Source: DASXMT01 sp963812965
GTDB taxonomy: Bacteria; Actinomycetota; Acidimicrobiia; Acidimicrobiales; RAAP-2
Assembly (NCBI GenBank): GCA_963812965.1
Contig: CAWEXG010000002.1
Span: 372,001-436,000 of the forward strand
DNA length: 64,000 bases
Reading direction: 5' to 3'
The position numbers and the translations under genes are program-made. This document shows positions 36,934 through 44,171 of the stretch, piece by piece (the stretch's first letter is position 1; every line of letters begins with the position of its first letter). The notes under the pieces were generated by a model. That model saw nothing but the letters and a program-made list of their open reading frames with translations. It did not search any database and was not told the DNA's origin.

Positions 36934-37092
36934 GAGGTCGAGCGGATAGGCATGCTGGGCTCGCCGCCCCCAGCCGGTGCATTGCGGCGTTGTCGTCGTC
37001 AGGCATGGCTCCGACATGGCCTTCCTCCTCCGCCTTACCCTGCTTGCCTGGAGAACGGCTCCCTGATCCAACCTGCCTATCCGCTCGACCTC
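36934..37092. mobile_element. MITE-like element with 19-bp perfect inverted ends
   Basis: GAGGTCGAGCGGATAGGCA (36934-36952) is the exact reverse complement of 37074-37092, and similarity continues inward for several bases with mismatches. The 121-bp interior codes for nothing credible. TTT lies directly outside each end and may be a 3-bp target duplication. No transposase is present. It could be a non-autonomous element or the stem of a structured RNA. Confidence 0.45.
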
Positions 37093-37453
37093 TTTGTCTT
37101 GGTTTTCCAAGGTATAAAGCTGTAACCCTTGAAAAACTTTCTGCGTTTTCAAGGAGGAGCAGGTTCGCGCTCCCCTCGAAGAGGTTGCCGCGGCCGAGAT
37201 CACATCTTTGATCACCGGCCTGCACTGTGGGTGGCCGACAATCTTGCCGTTGTCTCGGCAGCTGTTGATTGCGCTGGTGGGCGGCGAGGGAGTTGCTCGA
37301 CATGGTGGCGCGCTGGACCTGACTGGAGGGGGTGCCGAGAACCGCAGCGGCATCGAGTTGGGCTGCGAAACCGTTCTGTAGTGCTCTACGGGACGTCTTG
37401 CTATGACCTGCGTATCAGTTTAGTAGTTGTACGCGAAACAGTATAGTAGGTGC

Positions 37454-38764
37454 GTGGTGAAGAACGGCAGACGCAGCGCAGAGACGATCAACGAACCTCG
37501 CTACGTGCGACGCGTCGTGGACAACGAGCTCGACGAGCTGTTTGCCGGCCTGCCGGCCATTGCCCTCGAAGGCCCCAAAGCCGTCGGCAAGACTGCCACC
37601 GCCCTGCAGTGGGCAACCACGGTCTACCGGCTTGATGACGACGCCGAGCGCACGATCGCCCAAGCCGACCCATCACGGCTTGTCGAGGGTGTTCCGCCCG
37701 TCCTGATCGACGAGTGGCAGCGCCTTCCCGAGTCGTTCGATCGTGTCCGGCGGGCAGTCGACGATGGCGCCCAGCCAGGGAGCTACCTCCTGACCGGTTC
37801 GGCGTCACCAACCGACCCCCCGACGCACTCCGGAGCTGGGCGAATCGTCCGGGTACGGATGCGGCCCATGACCCTCGCCGAGCGTGGCGTCGACTCGCCG
37901 ACCGTGAGCCTGGGCGCGCTCCTTGCTGGTGGTCGTCCGCCTGTGACGGGTCGCACCCAGGTCGGTCTCGAGCGTTATGTGCACGAAGTGCTTGCGTCGG
38001 GCTTCCCTGGCATCCGCAGCTTGCCGGATCGGCTGTTACGGGCACAGCTCGACGGTTATCTCGAGCGCATTGTCGACCACGACTTCGAGGAGCTTGGTCG
38101 AGAGGTGCGACGACCGGCAACGCTCCAGCGTTGGATGCAGGCATATGCGGCAGCAACCGCGACGACGGCTTCGTACGAGAAGATCCGTGATGCAGCGACG
38201 AACGAGCGAGGCGAGAAGCCAACGAGAGCGACGACTCAGCCCTACCGGGACGTACTCGAGCGGTTATGGATTCTCGACCCTGTCCCAGCCTGGCTCCCGA
38301 CTCGCAACCGGCTTGTGCGGCTCTCATCGCCTCCCAAACACCATCTTGCCGACCCGGCGCTGGCGGCACGCCTTCTTGGGGTCGATGCCACAGCGCTGTT
38401 ACAGGCGCGACCTGCAGGTCCTCCGATACCGCGGGAGGGGACACTTCTCGGAGCGCTCTTTGAGTCACTCGTGACGCTATGTGTCCGCGTCTACGCACAG
38501 GCCGCTGAGGCGCGCACCAGCCATCTCCGGACTTGGAGCGGTGATCGAGAGATCGACCTCATCATCGAACGCGGCAGCGGCGTGCTCGCGCTCGAGGTAA
38601 AGCTAGGCCAGACGCCTGACGACCGGGACGTGCGTCATCTCCTCTGGCTCCACGACCAGCTCGGCGATGATCTGATCGATGCCCTGGTCGTCACGACCGG
38701 GCCGGCAGCGTACCGACGTTCGGACGGGATCGCCGTCGTACCGGCGGCACTGCTCGGTCCCTGA
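37454..38764 (+). CDS. AAA_14 ATPase with DUF4143 domain
   Basis: A 436-residue protein with Walker A LEGPKAVGKTATA, Walker B VLIDEWQRLP, sensor-like LLTGSASP, then the DUF4143 C-terminal domain with a nuclease-like core (REIDLIIERGSGVLALEVKLG, a D...E-x-K arrangement). GTG 37454 or 37457 is taken as start. Such ATPases are scattered, horizontally moved genes of unknown function, often near toxin-antitoxin loci, as here. It opens the accessory segment and has its own AT-rich upstream region. Confidence 0.85.
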   Translation: MVKNGRRSAETINEPRYVRRVVDNELDELFAGLPAIALEGPKAVGKTATALQWATTVYRLDDDAERTIAQADPSRLVEGVPPVLIDEWQRLPESFDRVRRAVDDGAQPGSYLLTGSASPTDPPTHSGAGRIVRVRMRPMTLAERGVDSPTVSLGALLAGGRPPVTGRTQVGLERYVHEVLASGFPGIRSLPDRLLRAQLDGYLERIVDHDFEELGREVRRPATLQRWMQAYAAATATTASYEKIRDAATNERGEKPTRATTQPYRDVLERLWILDPVPAWLPTRNRLVRLSSPPKHHLADPALAARLLGVDATALLQARPAGPPIPREGTLLGALFESLVTLCVRVYAQAAEARTSHLRTWSGDREIDLIIERGSGVLALEVKLGQTPDDRDVRHLLWLHDQLGDDLIDALVVTTGPAAYRRSDGIAVVPAALLGP

Positions 38765-38835
38765 GAGTCGCCGCCTGCGCTCTCCAGCACGCCCGTCGTG
38801 CATCGGGAAGCCTTCGTGCCGCATCTCACAAGATC

Positions 38836-39258
38836 TCACATGTTGCCGCGCCATGGGTCGATCACATCGATCCCCGTGTCCTTGAAGTCCTTGAGGTTAC
38901 GGGTGGCCAGGGTCGCCTCCCGTGTCCGACAGATAGATGCGATCTGTGCATCGAAGCCATCGATGGGCGTCCCGGCCCGGTCACGACGACCGACGATCCC
39001 GACGTACTCCACTGCTGCCGCCGCGTCGAAAGGCAGGACGTGCTCCGCGAACCTGGAGAACACGTCGTCTGCAGTGGTCTTCAGTAGGTCCTTGCGGCGG
39101 CCATCGGGCAGTCGTTGGATGCCGTAGCCGATCTCTGCAAGCGTGATCGACGTTGTGTACAGCTCCGTGGCGCTGCGCGCTCGCACCCAAGCCGCAACCA
39201 CCGGCGACGGGGCAGGCTTCATCAGCTCTGACGCAACGTTGGTGTCGACGACGATCAC
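38836..39258 (-). CDS. PIN-domain toxin, VapC/FitB type
   Basis: A 140-residue PIN ribonuclease. The acidic residues are present: MIVVDTNVASE (first Asp), TLAEIGYGI (Glu), DGFDAQIAS and ATRNLKDF (later Asp/Asn). Length and spacing match FitB-like VapC toxins that cut tRNA or rRNA. The ATG overlaps the stop of the upstream antitoxin gene (ATGA), the usual toxin-antitoxin coupling. The pair reads leftward, divergent from a second toxin-antitoxin pair. Confidence 0.88.
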   Translation of the reverse strand: MIVVDTNVASELMKPAPSPVVAAWVRARSATELYTTSITLAEIGYGIQRLPDGRRKDLLKTTADDVFSRFAEHVLPFDAAAAVEYVGIVGRRDRAGTPIDGFDAQIASICRTREATLATRNLKDFKDTGIDVIDPWRGNM

Positions 39259-39500
39259 GTACGGAGGTCAACGGCCCGAGCCGGAGTCGTGCGCGGTGGC
39301 AGATCGAGCTCGACTCCGCCGAGATCGCTGAAGCGGTTCAGCAAGGTGGTGAACAGACCCTCTGGCGTGTTCGGCTCGCCGACGGCATCGATGAGAATGG
39401 CGCGTATCTCCGCCTCCATCGACCGGCCATGGCGGGCCGCTCTGACCCGCAGCCGATCCCTCACCTGGTCGTCGAGACCTCGAATGCTCACTGCTGCCAC
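39255..39500 (-). CDS. FitA/VapB-type ribbon-helix-helix antitoxin
   Basis: An 81-residue protein starting GTG 39500 with AGGGGG suitably upstream. The N-terminal AAVSIRGLDDQVRDRLRVRA and HGRSMEAEIRAIL form a ribbon-helix-helix DNA-binding fold; the C-terminal tail (LGGVELDLPPRTTPAR) should wrap the PIN toxin. It would repress its own operon through the palindrome just upstream. Confidence 0.85.
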   Translation of the reverse strand: MAAVSIRGLDDQVRDRLRVRAARHGRSMEAEIRAILIDAVGEPNTPEGLFTTLLNRFSDLGGVELDLPPRTTPARAVDLRT

Positions 39501-39519
39501 GATGGACCCCCTAAAGTGC

Positions 39520-39530
39520 TAGCAATGCTA
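39520..39530. promoter_or_regulatory. Palindrome between two divergent toxin-antitoxin pairs
   Basis: TAGCA-A-TGCTA is a perfect 11-bp palindrome, with overlapping TGCTAGCA, in the 101-bp gap between the divergent antitoxin genes, 20 bases upstream of the leftward one. It fits a ribbon-helix-helix operator. Confidence 0.5.
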
Positions 39531-39601
39531 TCAGTCTACCGGAGGCAACCTCCGGAGCAGCCACGCTCACGCCTGTCCTACTCCTGTGATACCGTCCTGC
39601 C

Positions 39602-39874
39602 ATGGCACAGCGCGAGAGACGGTCCGTGTCACTTCCACCCACGCTTGCCCGTGCAATCGATACCGCCGCGGCAGCCAGTGGCACCACGTTCAGCGCCTGG
39701 CTGGCTGAGAGTGCCGCCCACCGGCTTCGGCTCGAAGCAGGCCGGCACGCTATTGCCGAATGGGAACAAGAAGAAGGGCCGCTCACACCAGACGAGCTGG
39801 CCGATGGTCACGCTCGGGCTCGGGCGTTGCTCGGGCGCTCCGCTGCCAAACGCCCGTCACGGCGTTCGGCGTAG
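39602..39874 (+). CDS. Ribbon-helix-helix antitoxin
   Basis: A 90-residue protein with RRSVSLPPTLARAIDTAAAA and TTFSAWLAESAAHRL, the strand-helix-helix pattern of small antitoxins, and an acidic C-terminal part (EWEQEEGPLTPDELADG). ATG 39602 opens the frame. It is followed 14 bases later by a PIN toxin, which supports the assignment. Family beyond ribbon-helix-helix was not recognised. Confidence 0.8.
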   Translation: MAQRERRSVSLPPTLARAIDTAAAASGTTFSAWLAESAAHRLRLEAGRHAIAEWEQEEGPLTPDELADGHARARALLGRSAAKRPSRRSA

Positions 39875-39888
39875 GAGGTTCTAGGTTT

Positions 39889-40269
39889 GTGGGGGTCACG
39901 TACGACACCGGCGCACTGATCGCTGGGGAACGGAACGATCGGCGCATGTGGGCACTGCACGCCGGACTTCTCGCCGAAGAGGTCGTGCCGGTTGTACCCG
40001 CTCCCGTCCTGGCAGAAGCATGGCGAGGCGGGTCCCGCCAGGCGAGTCTTTCCCGTCTTCTGGCTCTCTGCGACGTGGAGGAGATGAGCGAGGAGCAGGC
40101 TCGCCACGTCGGTGTCCTCGCAGGCAAAGCACAACACGACGACATCGTCGACGTGACGGTGGTCGAAGGAGCACTTCGACGTGACGACGGCGTGGTGACC
40201 TCGAACGAAGAGCACATCCGTCGAATCGCCAGGGCCGCCGGCCGCCGGCTCCGCATCGAAACGGTCTGA
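39889..40269 (+). CDS. PIN-domain toxin
   Basis: A 126-residue PIN protein from GTG 39889, preceded by GGAGG. VTYDTGALIAGERNDR carries the first Asp, APVLAEAWRGG the Glu, and DDIVDVTVVEGA with VVTSNEEHIRRIA the later acidic and Asn/Ser residues. An open frame extends upstream to 39760 but overlaps the antitoxin and lacks homology. It is probably an RNA-cutting toxin held by the upstream ribbon-helix-helix protein. Confidence 0.82.
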   Translation: MGVTYDTGALIAGERNDRRMWALHAGLLAEEVVPVVPAPVLAEAWRGGSRQASLSRLLALCDVEEMSEEQARHVGVLAGKAQHDDIVDVTVVEGALRRDDGVVTSNEEHIRRIARAAGRRLRIETV

Positions 40270-40364
40270 GCTTCTGCGTGGTCACTTCTTCTCCCTGATA
40301 CCCCGGCTTACCGACGCAACCCGGCTTGCCGGTGATGGTAGGGAGTGGGGAGGTCGAAGCAGGG

Positions 40365-41489
40365 TCAGGTCGGGGAAGGGAGGCGGCGCGGCATCGGCAC
40401 TGCTGTTTCCGGCCAGCGGCGGCGGCTCACCCGGGCCAGTTTGCGCAACAGCTCGATGGCTCCGGGGTCCTCGTCGCCCGGGCGGGTCTCGACGGCGCCG
40501 TCGTCGATCATCCCTTGTAACAGATCCCGTCCCTTCTCGGTCCGGACGATGGTCAATGTCCAGTCGTTGAAGGCACCGATGCCACCGGTGGAGATGTCGG
40601 CGTGCTCGGCGGCGAAGTCGGGACACGAGGTGCACCCCTCCCGGGTCCAGGCGTGTGCCTCTTTGAGCGGGATCTCGTGGTAGCCGCCGTCCCGGGTCCA
40701 GATCTGGAAGACGCCCTTGATGTTCATCTTCGCGATGTCTGCCCGGAAGATTCCGTACTTTGCTTCGAACAGCTCGGGGAAGATGGCGTCGTCGAACGTC
40801 TTCGAGCACATGAGGCCGATGGTCAGTGACAGCCGTCGGGCGATCTTTCCTGCTTTGCGGGCGGCCATCACCGGGGGTGCGGACGCCTGGCAGCCCATGC
40901 CCACCAGGGCGATCCGTTCGGCGCCCCCCTCGATGGCCTTCGGGTAGGCCAGGGGATTGGCCGAGTAGGTGTACCGGGAGCCAGCGGCGGCGAGCACCTC
41001 GGCCCGAGTGGTGGCGACACCAGGGACGGCCTTCCAGGTTCGTCCGTCTCCCTCGAGCTGCGAGACGAGAGCGGCGTCGATGATGTCGTGCTCGAGTGCC
41101 CAGATCAGGAGAGCCGAGACCAACCCACCGTCCTGGCCGGCGGTCTGGATGTCGGGGTCGGTGGCTCTGACCAGGAGGATGTCGGAGGAGACCCCGGCCA
41201 CTTCCTCGGTAGTCCGCTCCCTCCCGAACAGGTGTGTCTCGATCTCCGGCTCCCATAGCCGGAACCTCGGGCACGCCCGGGTGCACATCGTGCACCCCTT
41301 GATCCCGTGGGTGCAGTCCTCGGGACCGCCGTCGGCATCGATGTGGAAGGGCTTGTACTTCCCGCCGGTGTCGTCGTAAGAGAGGACGTCGTGCGGGCAG
41401 GCGACGATGCAGCCGGCGCAGCCGGTGCACAGTCCCGACGTCACGACCTCACGGTAGAGCTCGGCCCATTGTGGCTTCTCGGGAGGCAT
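40365..41489 (-). CDS. FrhB-like coenzyme F420-dependent oxidoreductase subunit
   Basis: A 374-residue protein with two ferredoxin-type clusters at the N-terminus (LCTGCAGCIVACP and GCTMCTRACP), then the FrhB N-terminal and C-terminal domains (TAGQDGGLVSALLIWALEH, RIALVGMGCQA, GLMCSKTFDD, GCTSCPDFAAEHADIS). The family moves electrons between F420H2 and iron-sulfur partners. No hydrogenase subunit is adjacent, so it is an orphan, as in several actinobacteria. ATG 41489 is chosen; GTG 41498 is in frame. Confidence 0.88.
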   Translation of the reverse strand: MPPEKPQWAELYREVVTSGLCTGCAGCIVACPHDVLSYDDTGGKYKPFHIDADGGPEDCTHGIKGCTMCTRACPRFRLWEPEIETHLFGRERTTEEVAGVSSDILLVRATDPDIQTAGQDGGLVSALLIWALEHDIIDAALVSQLEGDGRTWKAVPGVATTRAEVLAAAGSRYTYSANPLAYPKAIEGGAERIALVGMGCQASAPPVMAARKAGKIARRLSLTIGLMCSKTFDDAIFPELFEAKYGIFRADIAKMNIKGVFQIWTRDGGYHEIPLKEAHAWTREGCTSCPDFAAEHADISTGGIGAFNDWTLTIVRTEKGRDLLQGMIDDGAVETRPGDEDPGAIELLRKLARVSRRRWPETAVPMPRRLPSPT

Positions 41490-41498
41490 AGGAACCAC

Positions 41499-41652
41499 CC
41501 TAGTAACGCTCTGACCTCCCTATGGGTCCATTCGCAGCGATACTTCGGCTACCAGCGGCCCGTACCAACGGTGCCTCAGCCACATCGGCAAGCCACCTTG
41601 GCCACCTGCATGGCACGGTCTCAGAGATAACCCTGATCAACCTAGTAACACT
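41499..41652. promoter_or_regulatory. 12-bp direct repeat flanking a divergent promoter region
   Basis: CCTAGTAACGCT (41499-41510) recurs as CCTAGTAACACT (41641-41652). One copy abuts the FrhB-like gene start and the other lies about 58 bases before the glycosylase. They could be sites for one regulator of both genes. Confidence 0.35.
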
Positions 41653-41694
41653 TTCATAAAAAATGTAAATTCTCTGCTACGTCGCTGCTGGGCA

Positions 41695-41700
41695 TATACT
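41695..41700 (+). promoter_or_regulatory. -10 element implying a leaderless glycosylase mRNA
   Basis: TATACT sits 9 bases before ATG 41710, so transcription would begin at or within a few bases of the start codon. No clear -35 or ribosome binding site is present. Leaderless mRNAs are common in actinobacteria. Confidence 0.45.
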
Positions 41701-41709
41701 TTATGACCG

Positions 41710-42492
41710 ATGCCCGAGCTTCCCGAGGTGGAGTTCTACCGACAACTGGCGATGATGGCCTGTCATCGAACGGTGGTGTCGCTCGCCACCCCCGATCCAT
41801 GGTTTCTGAAAGAAGGGACGACGACCGCAACGCTGTGTCACGTCTTGATTGGGCATCAGTTCGTTGGTGCCCGGCGGCACGGGAAGGTGCTGCTACTCGA
41901 CACCGATACGGACGAGACGATCGGCATGCGGTTCGGCATGACCGGCACACTCGTCGTCGACGGGCAGGCTGCTCTTGACAAGTTGATCTACGCACCGAAG
42001 CGGTCCGACTCGGCGTGGGACCGGCTCACGCTCTGCTTCGAGGACGGTGGCTCGTTCGTTGTCCACGACCCTCGGCGATTGGGCGGCGTCATGCTCAACC
42101 CGGACATGTCGAAGCTCGGCCCCGATGCCGCCTCGATCACCGTGCCACAGCTGGCCGAGGCGTTGGCCGGGACGAGCGTCCCGCTGAAGGGCCGTCTTCT
42201 CGATCAGTCGAGGGTCGCAGGTATCGGCAACCTGGTAGCGGACGAGTCCTTGTGGAGGGCGGGCCTTTCGCCTATCCGCCCGGCGAGCTCGCTCGACACT
42301 TCGGAGATCACTGAGTTGAAGAAGCACCTCGAACAGACGTTGATCGACCTCCAGGAGCGGGGTGGCTCGCACTACGGCGATCTCATGGACGAGCGTCGTC
42401 ACGGTGGTCGGTGCCCGAAGGACGGCACGGAGATGAACCGGTCCGAGATAGGGGGCCGGACCACCTGGTGGTGCTCGTTCCATCAAGTCTGA
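41710..42492 (+). CDS. Fpg/Nei-family DNA glycosylase
   Basis: The mature N-terminus PELPEVE, with catalytic Pro and Glu, is canonical. Further marks are the lysine-bearing HGKVLLLDTD, the helix-two-turn-helix KGRLLDQSRVAGIGNLVADE and a C-terminal zinc-finger-like end. That end reads CPKDG near its start and WWCSFHQ at its close, so the usual four cysteines are replaced by a C, D, C, H set. The enzyme should remove oxidised bases and nick abasic sites. The gene lies in the accessory segment between toxin-antitoxin loci. Confidence 0.88.
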   Translation: MPELPEVEFYRQLAMMACHRTVVSLATPDPWFLKEGTTTATLCHVLIGHQFVGARRHGKVLLLDTDTDETIGMRFGMTGTLVVDGQAALDKLIYAPKRSDSAWDRLTLCFEDGGSFVVHDPRRLGGVMLNPDMSKLGPDAASITVPQLAEALAGTSVPLKGRLLDQSRVAGIGNLVADESLWRAGLSPIRPASSLDTSEITELKKHLEQTLIDLQERGGSHYGDLMDERRHGGRCPKDGTEMNRSEIGGRTTWWCSFHQV

Positions 42493-42561
42493 GCCGTTGG
42501 AATCCTGACACGTCCGGGTCTGTGAGGACGGGGTGCGATTCCTCTCGGGCTACGGGGTCGG

Positions 42562-42942
42562 TTAGACCGGGACGACGGTGATGAACTTCTCAAGTCCCGT
42601 GAAGTCCTCGGCATTTCTGGTGGCTAGCGCTGCGTGGTTGGCTGCGGCTGTAGCGGCGATCAGCAAATCCATGGACCGTGCTCTGGGCTTGCGACCTGCC
42701 CGGGCTGTCTCTGCCGCGATACGACCGTAGGCGGCCGCAACCGTGGCATCGACGGGGAGAGGGTCGAATTCTCGCTCGAGTACTGCCAGGCGCCGAAGTC
42801 GTTCTGCACGAACCGCATCATCGTGAGCCACTAGCACACCGAAGTGGAGTTCGGCGAACGTGATGGCGCTGACTGCCAGCTCGTTACCCAGTGTGTCGGG
42901 TCGTGGCCCGATGAGAACGGATGTGTCGAGGACGGTCCTCAC
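42562..42942 (-). CDS. PIN-domain toxin, VapC type
   Basis: A 126-residue PIN protein: MRTVLDTSVLIGPRP (Asp), ITFAELHFGV (Glu), RARSMDLLIAATA (Asp) and ALATRNAEDFTGL (Asn/Asp) give the full acidic set. It is the third PIN toxin in 4.2 kb. Its start overlaps the antitoxin stop (ATGA at 42939). Leftward operon with the Phd-like gene. Confidence 0.88.
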   Translation of the reverse strand: MRTVLDTSVLIGPRPDTLGNELAVSAITFAELHFGVLVAHDDAVRAERLRRLAVLEREFDPLPVDATVAAAYGRIAAETARAGRKPRARSMDLLIAATAAANHAALATRNAEDFTGLEKFITVVPV

Positions 42943-43196
42943 GTGCGGGTCCAGGGGTCGGTCGGCATGGCATCGAACTGGTGCACGTCCTCATCCCATG
43001 TTCGATCATCGGACGGGCCGTCGAACAGTTCGTCGATGTCGTCCAGACGTCGCCAATACCCTCGCTCGGGCGGCACTAGCCGTGCCGCCGTTCGCCCATT
43101 CACGGTGACGACGATCACGTCGCCGTTCTGAACTCGACGGACCAGGGCACTCGCATCCTGCCGTAGCTCTCGTAACCCAACGGACTCTGCTGTCAT
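42939..43196 (-). CDS. Phd/YefM-type antitoxin
   Basis: An 85-residue protein: VGLRELRQDASALVRRV then GDVIVVTVNGRTAARLVPP is the Phd/YefM dimer fold, followed by an acidic toxin-binding tail (DDIDELFDGPSDDRTWDED). It binds DNA as a dimer; a perfect 14-bp palindrome lies 10 bases upstream of its ATG. Confidence 0.88.
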   Translation of the reverse strand: MTAESVGLRELRQDASALVRRVQNGDVIVVTVNGRTAARLVPPERGYWRRLDDIDELFDGPSDDRTWDEDVHQFDAMPTDPWTRT

Positions 43197-43206
43197 GAAT
43201 CAACTA

Positions 43207-43220
43207 TAGCACATGTGCTA
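43207..43220. promoter_or_regulatory. Perfect palindrome, likely antitoxin operator
   Basis: TAGCACATGTGCTA is a 14-bp perfect palindrome upstream of the Phd/YefM-type gene. It overlaps the last codon region of bcp. Its position and symmetry suit autoregulation. Confidence 0.6.
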
Positions 43221-43694
43221 CTTTGGGCCGGCGCTCTCCAGCTCCGCCAGCACTTTGTCGGCATGGCCGTCGGCCTTGACGTGGTACCAGGGGCGGAGGA
43301 CCTTCCCGTCCGGGCCGATGAGGAAGGTGGAGCGGATGACCCCGATCGACTTCTTGCCGTAAAGGGTCTTCTCGCCCCATGCTCCGTATGCCTCGCCGAC
43401 CGAGTGATCCTTGTCGGTCAGCAGTGAGAACTTCAGCCCGTACTTGGATCGAAAGGCCTGGTGCTTCTCGGCGCTATCGGCAGAGATCCCCACGACCGGC
43501 ACCTTCGCCTTCGAGAATGCCCGGAGGTTGTCGTTGAACTGGCACGCCTCCTTGGTGCACCCCGGCGTGTCGTCCTTGGGGTAGAAGTACACGACGACCG
43601 GGTTCCCGGCGAAGTCGGCCAGTGAGACGTCCTTCCCGTCCTGATCGGTCAAGGTGAACGTGGGGGCTTTGTCGCCGGCGGCGAGCTTTCCCAT
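43218..43694 (-). CDS. bcp: Thioredoxin-dependent peroxiredoxin, Bcp/PrxQ type
   Basis: A 158-residue peroxiredoxin. VVYFYPKDDTPGCTKEACQF holds the peroxidatic Cys and, five residues later, the resolving Cys of PrxQ proteins. DHSVGEAYGAWGEKTLYGKK and STFLIGPDGKVLR complete the fold. ATG 43694 gives the family N-terminus; a longer frame upstream is not conserved. It reduces organic peroxides and H2O2 with thioredoxin. Confidence 0.93.
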   Translation of the reverse strand: MGKLAAGDKAPTFTLTDQDGKDVSLADFAGNPVVVYFYPKDDTPGCTKEACQFNDNLRAFSKAKVPVVGISADSAEKHQAFRSKYGLKFSLLTDKDHSVGEAYGAWGEKTLYGKKSIGVIRSTFLIGPDGKVLRPWYHVKADGHADKVLAELESAGPK

Positions 43695-44171
43695 GGGGTG
43701 GTGTCCCTTCTCGTATGACGACCGGCTCCTCTGGACCGGTTGTCCCGGTATGACAGTCCTCACTGTGCCATACGGCCGGCCGTACACCAGCGGCCCAGAC
43801 AGGGATGCCGCATGACCGCCGCATCAGCGGCCCAAACGGTGCCACGGGTGCCGGCCTATGCCTTGGGCCCTGGCGTGGCAGCGATGGGAGAGAGAGGGCG
43901 AGGACGCCACCGTCAGCGCTGTCGTTTCACCTCTTCACCTGCGCTGATTGCGGCATGCCGCTGGTGTTGGGCACTCCCGGGGTACACTGGCGACCGTCAT
44001 CCAGCTCGAGGCTGGGTGACGGGGTCTTCCTCACCCTGTTCTTTCGCCCGCCAACTGGTGCAGCGGAACCACCCGAGGCGGGCCCACATCCGCCCCTTCT
44101 GCCGACCGGGCGGAAACCGACCGTCGGCCGCACACGTCGGCACCGAACAGATGAGAGAGCAAGACATCCCT
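43695..44171. other. Intergenic region before the DEAD-box helicase gene
   Basis: About 480 bases with no supported gene. It must hold the bcp promoter (leftward) and the helicase promoter (rightward). A short CADCGMPLVL zinc-ribbon-like phrase appears in one frame near 43945, but the frame has no other protein-like features. A long leader on a DEAD-box mRNA would be consistent with cold-inducible relatives, by analogy only. Confidence 0.4.

Larger units (their letters stand above)
36688..37453. other. Non-coding, hairpin-rich stretch between secreted protein and ATPase genes
   Basis: About 770 bases with no supported gene on either strand. It contains two GC hairpins, the 19-bp inverted repeat pair, and a further 9-bp stem CCTTGAAAA/TTTTCAAGG (37127-37135 with 37146-37154). 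The frames open on the minus strand here (for example 36391-37353) have no recognisable domain and cross these palindromes. Local AT content rises near 37090-37160 and 37400-37450, the latter probably holding the ATPase promoter. Confidence 0.6.

Noticed and set aside
36391..37353. Minus-strand frame of about 320 codons across the end of the secreted protein and the hairpin region
   Set aside because: It overlaps the conserved repeats of the secreted protein, crosses strong palindromes, and is rich in Arg, Ser and Pro without any recognisable motif.
42493..42561. A tRNA-like 3' half (GGTGCGATTCC followed by CTC)
   Set aside because: The T-loop differs from GTTCRANNC, and no matching D-arm, anticodon arm or closing acceptor stem could be paired.
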